Shown here: positions 59,165 through 64,000 of the stretch, piece after piece
Layout of the letters: every line of letters begins with the position of its first letter
Numbering within the stretch: the stretch's first letter is position 1
Source of the DNA: Phaeobacter sp. QD34_24
GTDB taxonomy: Bacteria; Pseudomonadota; Alphaproteobacteria; Rhodobacterales; Rhodobacteraceae
DNA: 64,000 nt
NCBI RefSeq assembly: GCF_028890115.1
Contig: NZ_JARCJD010000006.1
Span: forward strand, 124,001-188,000
Direction of reading: 5' to 3'
Position numbers and translations under genes: made by a program
The notes under the pieces: generated by a model
Told to the model about the DNA's origin: nothing
Databases searched by the model: none
What the model saw: only the letters and a program-made list of their open reading frames with translations

Positions 59165-59490
59165 CAGCCTCTCCCGCCCGTCGCTTTGGCATTGAAAATG
59201 CCGTGCTCCCGTTGGGCAGGGCGCCGCTAACGCGGCGCGAGATTTGCTGAGAGGTGTCTTGAGGAGCAGATTTGCTCCTCAAGACACCAGTCCCAGTATT
59301 GGCAGTCCTTTGCCGCCTCAAGGGTAAACCACGCGTGCCGCGTGGCCGCATGCGCGGCCCTTGACCCGGAAAAGGACAGGGGTACGCCCTGGGGCAGCCG
59401 CGTCGCGACAGCGGCGCCGCGCCCAAGGCCGCCAAGGGGTATCGGCGCAGCCGATGCATCTGCGGGCGCGGGAGCACGCCCTTGCCGTTC
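59165..59490. repeat. Dispersed structured intergenic element, copy 4 (complete)
   Basis: Between ruvB and the next plus-strand gene. Left end CTCTCCCGCCC (59169-59179); GTTGGGCA and hairpin GCGCCGC-TAAC-GCGGCGC (59221-59238); a 16-bp perfect hairpin GGTGTCTTGAGGAGCA-GATT-TGCTCCTCAAGACACC (59253-59288); core TCAAGGG (59318) to CCCTTGA (59358) with CCACGCG-TGC-CGCGTGG and CCGC-ATGC-GCGG; inverted unit GCGGCGCCGCGCCCAA (59411-59426, 14 of 16 against the left unit); right end GGGCGCGGGAGC (about 59464-59475). No coding potential. Confidence 0.87.
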
Positions 59491-59550
59491 GGGGCAGAGC
59501 AGCTTAGACGCAGGCGGAAACAGACGGGCAATCGTAGTGGAGCCGTTCTC

Positions 59551-60210
59551 ATGACACTGGACCTGACACCGGATCTGATCGAAGCGCTGTTTCTGCGAGG
59601 GGATGGAACCTACGCCTTTGCGCGGTGGGGGCGACCGATTGCGCCGATCGTCGTTGGGGTCGAGGAAGAGACGCTCAAGACCCTCAAGGGCGCGCTGGAG
59701 GCCGTGGTGACCCTGGCAGGGCACCAGATGGCAGAGACCGACCCGGAACTCGGCAGCAATCTCATGTTCTTTTTCTTTCGCGACTGGGATGAACTGCTTG
59801 AGGTTCCCGATCTTGACCGCCTGATCCCCGATCTTGCCCCGCTTGTTGCGCGGCTCAAGGCCACCGATGCCAGCCAGTACCGGGCGTTTCGCTTTGACGA
59901 TCAGGGGGGCATTCAGGCGGCCTTTGTCTTCCTGCGCATGTCCGGCGATCTGGCGAAGATGCCTGCCGAGACGCTGGCGCTCACCCAGGCGGTGCAGGTC
60001 ATGCTGATGTGGGGAGAACAGGCCTTTGCCAGGCAATCGCCGCTGGCCGTGCTGCCCGAAACCGGCGCCACCATCCTGCGCCCCGAAATTGCCGGGGTCA
60101 TTGCTGCCGCCTATGACAGGATGATGCCGGTGGCGGCGGATGATGCTTCTCATGCCTTACGCCTGTTCGCACGGCTGCAGGGGGCGACGCCGGGTCACCC
60201 CATTCAATAG
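59551..60210 (+). CDS. Hypothetical protein (conserved-looking, soluble)
   Basis: 219 aa; not recognised. No signal peptide or membrane helix. The N-terminal half (MTLDLTPDLIEALFLRGDGT, then YAFARWGRPIAPIVVGVEEE) and the middle FFFFRDWDELLEVPDLDRLI suggest an alpha/beta fold; the C-terminus is helical (AGVIAAAYDRMMPVAADDAS). ATG at 59551 is taken because codon bias begins here, just after repeat copy 4. It is followed 11 bp later by thpR, so the two may be co-transcribed. Confidence 0.72.
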   Translation: MTLDLTPDLIEALFLRGDGTYAFARWGRPIAPIVVGVEEETLKTLKGALEAVVTLAGHQMAETDPELGSNLMFFFFRDWDELLEVPDLDRLIPDLAPLVARLKATDASQYRAFRFDDQGGIQAAFVFLRMSGDLAKMPAETLALTQAVQVMLMWGEQAFARQSPLAVLPETGATILRPEIAGVIAAAYDRMMPVAADDASHALRLFARLQGATPGHPIQ

Positions 60211-60221
60211 GAGGCCGGTCC

Positions 60222-60779
60222 ATGCGCGCCTTTGTCGGGCTTCCCCTGCCGGATGAGGCTGCTGATGCACTGGAGCGCCTTCAGGCAGAGATCCCGGTGG
60301 GTCGCGTCGTCGTCGGCGAGAACCTGCATCTGACGCTGGCCTTTCTGGATGACCAGCCCGAGGTTGCGCTTCAGGCGCTCCATCAGGAGTTGTCGCAGAT
60401 TGCGGCCGCGCCGCTCAGGCTGAACATCAAGGGGCTGGATCTGGTCGGTGGGCGCAATCCACGCATTCTGTTTGCGGCTGTGGAGCCGGATCCAACCCTC
60501 TCACGCCTGCGCGATCAGGTGCGGCGGGCGGCGGAGCGGGCCGAGATCCATTTGCCCCGCGAAAGGTTCCGCCCGCACATCACCCTGGCGCGCTTTTCCC
60601 GCGATATGCCGAACCTGCAGGCGCGCCGATTGGGGGAGTTCCTTCAGGCGCTTGGGGATTTCTCTTTGCCCGACGTGCAGATTGATCGCACGGCGCTTTT
60701 TCGTTCGACGCTCAGCCCTGATGGCGCCCGCTATGATATCTTGGCCGACTATCCGCTGAACGCTCCGGACTGCGAATAG
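60222..60779 (+). CDS. thpR: RNA 2',3'-cyclic phosphodiesterase (2H family)
   Basis: 185-aa LigT/ThpR-type enzyme with two H-x-T-x motifs, HLTLAFLDD (about 42) and HITLARFSR (about 125), placed on the two lobes as required for the 2H active site. N-terminal MRAFVGLPLPDEAADALERL is standard. A GGAGG ribosome-binding site precedes the ATG. It opens RNA 2',3'-cyclic phosphates; physiological role uncertain. Confidence 0.88.
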   Translation: MRAFVGLPLPDEAADALERLQAEIPVGRVVVGENLHLTLAFLDDQPEVALQALHQELSQIAAAPLRLNIKGLDLVGGRNPRILFAAVEPDPTLSRLRDQVRRAAERAEIHLPRERFRPHITLARFSRDMPNLQARRLGEFLQALGDFSLPDVQIDRTALFRSTLSPDGARYDILADYPLNAPDCE

Positions 60780-60846
60780 GTCTGCCGGGCTTGCTGCCAC
60801 TTGGAGCGCGCCTTAGGGTGCGACCAGCAGCAGGAGAGGGCAGAAA

Positions 60847-61233
60847 ATGACGCATGAATTCCCGGTACGGGTCTATTACGAGGACACCGACATGGGCGGG
60901 ATCGTCTATCACGCCAACTACCTGCGCTATATCGAGCGCGCCCGCAGCGATTGGGTGCGCAGGCTTGGCAACGATCAGAACGCCATGCGCGATGCGGGTC
61001 TCATCTGGGTGGTTCAGCGGATCGAGGCGGATTATCTCGCCCCTGCCAAGTTCGAAGACGATCTGACGGTGGAAACCGAGGTGGAGAAACTGACCGGCGC
61101 GCGCCTGACCATGCGCCAGCTGGTGCGTCGCGGCGATACCCCCCTGTTCAAGGCCGTTGTCACGGCAGTTTGCGTGACCGCAGCCGATGGTCGTCCGACT
61201 CGCTTGCCGGCAGAGATTCGCGCATTGCTCTAG
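60847..61233 (+). CDS. ybgC: Tol-Pal system acyl-CoA thioesterase YbgC
   Basis: 128-aa hotdog thioesterase. The active-site block YYEDTDMGGIVYHANYLRYI (about 10-29) contains the catalytic Asp and His region, followed by ERARSDWVRRLG. It sits directly before tolQ-tolR-tolA-tolB, the normal first gene of the tol-pal cluster; 98 bp separate it from tolQ. Confidence 0.92.
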   Translation: MTHEFPVRVYYEDTDMGGIVYHANYLRYIERARSDWVRRLGNDQNAMRDAGLIWVVQRIEADYLAPAKFEDDLTVETEVEKLTGARLTMRQLVRRGDTPLFKAVVTAVCVTAADGRPTRLPAEIRALL

Positions 61234-61331
61234 CTCCTGCCGCCTGTTTCATTGGCTTTTCGCTTCAACTTCGGCTAGCGTTGCGCCAATCAAGGCCGCA
61301 GATAGACGGTCCAAAACGATAGAGCAGGCTA

Positions 61332-62027
61332 ATGGAAGCAGAAACTCTGGCGCTGGCGCAGGAGATTGATTTCTCCATGTGGGGCCTTTTCGCGCGGGCC
61401 ACCATCACCGTGAAACTGGTGATGCTGATGTTGATCGCAGCCTCGATATGGTCCTGGGGCATCATCTTTCAGAAACTGATCACCTACCGCAAGGCACGGG
61501 CCGAGGCGGCGGCCTTTGAGGCTGCCTTCTGGTCCGGGGAGCCGCTGGACGGGCTGTTTGACCAGTTGGGGCCGGATCCCGCGGGCCAGTCCGAGCGGAT
61601 CTTTGCGGCCGGCATGGCCGAATGGCGCCGCAGCCACCGCAGCGATGGCGGTTTGATCCCCGGCGCTCAGGCGCGGATCGATCGATCGATGGATGTGGCC
61701 ATCGCCAAGGAGGCGGAAGGCCTGCAGAATGGATTGCCGGTGCTGGCCTCGGTCGGCTCCACCGCGCCCTTCATCGGCTTGTTCGGCACGGTCTGGGGCA
61801 TCATGCATGCCTTTGTCGAGATTGCCGAGCAGCAGAACACCAACCTTGCCGTGGTGGCGCCGGGCATTGCCGAGGCGCTGCTGGCAACGGGGCTGGGCCT
61901 TCTGGCCGCGATCCCGGCGGTGATCTTCTACAACAAGCTGAGTGCCGACAGCGACCGGATCATCGGCGGCTATGAAGCCTTTGCCGACGAGTTCGCCACC
62001 ATCCTCAGCCGCCAGCTGGATTCCTGA
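61332..62027 (+). CDS. tolQ: Tol-Pal system proton channel subunit TolQ
   Basis: 231-aa inner-membrane protein with three helices: one near 15-40 (FARATITVKLVMLMLIAASI) and two at about 135-160 and 175-200 (PVLASVGSTAPFIGLFGTVW and AEALLATGLGLLAAIPAVIF). The MotA/TolQ/ExbB domain is complete. With TolR it converts the proton gradient into work on TolA during outer-membrane constriction. Three bp before tolR. Confidence 0.95.
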   Translation: MEAETLALAQEIDFSMWGLFARATITVKLVMLMLIAASIWSWGIIFQKLITYRKARAEAAAFEAAFWSGEPLDGLFDQLGPDPAGQSERIFAAGMAEWRRSHRSDGGLIPGAQARIDRSMDVAIAKEAEGLQNGLPVLASVGSTAPFIGLFGTVWGIMHAFVEIAEQQNTNLAVVAPGIAEALLATGLGLLAAIPAVIFYNKLSADSDRIIGGYEAFADEFATILSRQLDS

Positions 62028-62030
62028 GCA

Positions 62031-62534
62031 ATGGGCGCGGCTGTTCAGCAAAGGGCGTCGGGGGGCGGACGCCGTCGTGGGCGCGGCCGGGGGCGGGTGC
62101 AGCCCATGGCGGAGATCAACGTCACCCCCTTCGTGGATGTGATGCTGGTGCTCCTGATCATCTTCATGGTGGCGGCACCGCTGATGACCGTCGGCGTGCC
62201 GGTGGAATTGCCGAAAACCGCTGCGGGCGCGCTGCCGGGCGACGAGGAAGAGCCGCTGACCGTGACCATGACCGCAGGCGGCGACATCCAGATCCAGACC
62301 ACATCGGTGCCACGCGCCGAACTGGTGGCCAAGCTGCGCGCTATCGCCGCCGAACGCTCCTCCGACCGGATCTTCCTGCGCGCCGATGGCGCGATTGCCT
62401 ATAGCGAGGTGATGCAGGTCATGGGGGCGCTCAACGCGGGCGGCTTTGCCAATGTGGGCCTTGTCACCGACACGGGCGGCCCGGCGCTGGATGGAGCATC
62501 CGTCGGCGCTGCGGGCGGTGGCGCGGACCAATAG
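62031..62534 (+). CDS. tolR: Tol-Pal system protein TolR
   Basis: 167-aa ExbD/TolR protein. An Arg/Gly-rich N-terminus (GGGRRRGRGRGR) precedes the family start MAEINVTPFVDVMLVLLIIF, which has the conserved membrane Asp of the proton path; the periplasmic domain follows (EEPLTVTMTAGGDIQI, ADGAIAYSEVMQVMGALN). The extended basic N-terminus is longer than in E. coli but usual in Rhodobacteraceae by impression. Confidence 0.93.
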   Translation: MGAAVQQRASGGGRRRGRGRGRVQPMAEINVTPFVDVMLVLLIIFMVAAPLMTVGVPVELPKTAAGALPGDEEEPLTVTMTAGGDIQIQTTSVPRAELVAKLRAIAAERSSDRIFLRADGAIAYSEVMQVMGALNAGGFANVGLVTDTGGPALDGASVGAAGGGADQ

Positions 62535-62549
62535 GCGGGGGCACGGCAC

Positions 62550-63704
62550 GTGCAGACCGGAACCAAGATCTCTCTTGCAGGGCACGCGCTGCTCCTGGGC
62601 TGGGCCGCCTTTGGCGGGTGGTTCCAGTCTGAACCCGCGCCCGTCGCAGTGCAGGAGGTCACCCTGATTTCCGCCGAGGAGTTCGCGCGCTTGAGCCAGG
62701 AGCGACAGGCGCCGGTGGTGGCGCCCGATGCCACCCAGCTCACGCCGCCGGAAGAAAGTGCCGCGCCGGAGGTCTCCCTTCCGCCCGAGCCGCGCCCGGA
62801 GCCGGAATCCCCGCGTCCTGAATCGCTGCGCCCTGAACCGCTGCCCGAGCCCACTCCGGATCCGGTGGTGGAGGATGTACCGGTGCAGGAGCCCGACCCG
62901 AAGGTGCCGGATACCCCGCCGGACGTGCAAAGGCCGCCTGAAACCCTGCCGGAAACGGCCGTGGTCCTGCCGCCGCAGCCCGAGGCACCGCAGCTTGCGC
63001 CGGTGGACCGGGTCGCGCCCGTGCCCGTGGCCCCGCCGGAACCGGATGTGGCCGTTGATGAGGTGGAACAGCCAGAGGTCTCTCCCGATGCCGGGGCCGA
63101 AGACCCGCAAGAGGTCCAGGAGGCCACCGCTCCGGAAGCTGCAACCGACCGGATCGTGACGGAGGAAAACCGCGCGCAGGACAACCAGCCCGAACAGCAG
63201 GTGGTGACGGCCCCCAGCCAGTCTCTGCGCCCCAGATCCCGCCCGGAACGGCCCAGGGTCGCGGCCACGCCGCAAGAGACGCCACAGTCCGACACTCCGG
63301 TTGAACGCTCGGCCGTGGAAGATGCCCTGGCGGCCGCCCTTGCAGGCGGTGCCGATGTGGAGGCGCCCGAACCCGCTGGCCCACCGCTGACCAGCGGCGA
63401 GAAGGACGCGCTGCGGGTGGCGGTCTCCCAGTGCTGGAACGTGGGATCATTGTCGTCGGATGCCCTGCGCACCACCGTGACCGTCGGGGTGAGCCTGTCC
63501 CAGGATGGCAAGCCCGACGTGGGGTCGATCCGCATGCTGTCTAGCACGGGCGGCTCGGCGGCCGCGGCAAAACAGGCCTACGAGGCCGCGAGACGGGCAA
63601 TAATCCGCTGCGGTTCACGAGGATTTCAACTTCCCCCCGAGAAATACGCCCAATGGCGTGATATTGAGATGACATTCAATCCCGAAAGGATGCGGATCAA
63701 ATGA
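62550..63704 (+). CDS. tolA: Tol-Pal system protein TolA
   Basis: 384-aa energy-transducing protein. A GTG start (62550) leads into one N-terminal membrane helix ([19 protein letters not shown]), then a long periplasmic segment (about 60-250) rich in Pro, Glu, Val and Ala instead of the helical Ala/Lys region of E. coli TolA, and a C-terminal TonB-like domain ([40 protein letters not shown]). The stop overlaps tolB (ATGA). Confidence 0.9.
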   Translation: MQTGTKISLAGHALLLGWAAFGGWFQSEPAPVAVQEVTLISAEEFARLSQERQAPVVAPDATQLTPPEESAAPEVSLPPEPRPEPESPRPESLRPEPLPEPTPDPVVEDVPVQEPDPKVPDTPPDVQRPPETLPETAVVLPPQPEAPQLAPVDRVAPVPVAPPEPDVAVDEVEQPEVSPDAGAEDPQEVQEATAPEAATDRIVTEENRAQDNQPEQQVVTAPSQSLRPRSRPERPRVAATPQETPQSDTPVERSAVEDALAAALAGGADVEAPEPAGPPLTSGEKDALRVAVSQCWNVGSLSSDALRTTVTVGVSLSQDGKPDVGSIRMLSSTGGSAAAAKQAYEAARRAIIRCGSRGFQLPPEKYAQWRDIEMTFNPERMRIK

Positions 63705-64000
63705 GCACCTATCTGGCACGTTTGGCGGTTCATGGCCTTGCCCTTTGCGCTGCGGCCCTGGTGATGGCAGGCGCGGCGTTGGCGCAAACCGGGCCGCTCA
63801 GGATCGAAATCGATCAGGGTGTGATCGAACCCTTGCCCTATGCGGTGCCGGATTTCATCCCCGAGGATGCGGCGGCCTCGGAATATGCGTCCTTGATTGC
63901 CCGGGTGGTGGCGGCGGACCTGAGCGGCACCGGCCTGTTCCGCGAAGTGCCCGCCTCGGCGCATATCTCCAAGATCACCGGTTTTGACGATCCGGTGCGT
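63701..64000 (+). CDS. tolB: Tol-Pal system protein TolB (3' truncated by window edge)
   Basis: Only the first 100 residues are present. A Sec signal peptide ([20 protein letters not shown], cut near ALAQ) is followed by the TolB N-terminal domain ([36 protein letters not shown]). The beta-propeller part lies outside the window. Its ATG overlaps the tolA stop by 4 bp. Confidence 0.92.
   Translation, partial: MSTYLARLAVHGLALCAAALVMAGAALAQTGPLRIEIDQGVIEPLPYAVPDFIPEDAAASEYASLIARVVAADLSGTGLFREVPASAHISKITGFDDPVR

Noticed and set aside
62730-63130. Dense CCGGAG/GAGCCC repeats as a possible tandem repeat or CRISPR-like array
   Set aside because: They encode the Pro/Glu-rich periplasmic stalk of TolA; spacing is irregular and in frame.
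61329-63547. Long minus-strand frames opposite tolQ-tolR-tolA
   Set aside because: Low-complexity Gly/Ser/Arg/His sequence opposite conserved genes.

Overview
The window looks like chromosomal DNA of an alphaproteobacterium of the Rhodobacteraceae (Roseobacter group). Evidence: uniformly GC-rich coding DNA with long antisense shadow frames; the order ruvC-ruvA-ruvB, thpR, ybgC-tolQ-tolR-tolA-tolB; DUF484-xerC; a phosphatidylcholine synthase; TRAP and BMP-type transporters; and a ycjX/GNAT/ycjF operon. No rRNA, tRNA, CRISPR array, phage or insertion sequence was seen.

Layout. 1-1399: end of a branched-chain amino-acid type ABC operon (livG partial, livF). 1502-5213 (minus): cobalt transporter cbiK-cbiM-cbiL-cbiQ-cbiO behind a cobalamin riboswitch, so B12 should shut off cobalt uptake. 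5431-7484: patchy region with a HAD phosphatase, a small glutaredoxin, a decayed livF-like gene end and an AT-richer DUF3800 gene behind a hairpin leader. 7615-13463 (minus): BMP-family nucleoside-type ABC transporter (bmp, ATPase, two permeases) translationally coupled to a cytosine-deaminase-like amidohydrolase. 13715-15337: acyl-CoA synthetase. 15533-19824: three-gene MacB/LolCDE-like exporter. 19847-28279: a catabolic block with a PaaI thioesterase, TRAP dctPQM flanked by AraC and IclR regulators, and a divergent SDR plus two-component styrene-monooxygenase-like pair. 28319-30060 (minus): an hfaA-hfaB-hfaD-like holdfast-anchoring operon. 30266-33367: 2-hydroxyacid dehydrogenase, acyl-CoA dehydrogenase and thioesterase. 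33679-64000: mostly housekeeping genes (truA, ycjX/ycjF, VIT1-type transporter, ileS, ogt, pcs, xerC, transaldolase, priA, prmA, ruvCAB, tol) with several hypothetical genes between them.

The most unusual signal is not a gene. Four intergenic gaps (33371-33668, 37649-37850, 48461-48695, 59165-59490) hold copies of one compound, quasi-palindromic element. It has inverted outer arms, a GCGCCGC-TNNC-GCGGCGC type hairpin, a second hairpin whose stem sequence differs completely between copies but stays fully paired, and a core predicted to fold as a three-way junction closed by TCAAGGG/CCCTTGA. The arms change in compensating pairs between copies, which indicates selection on structure. One copy lacks the core and one lacks the right arm.
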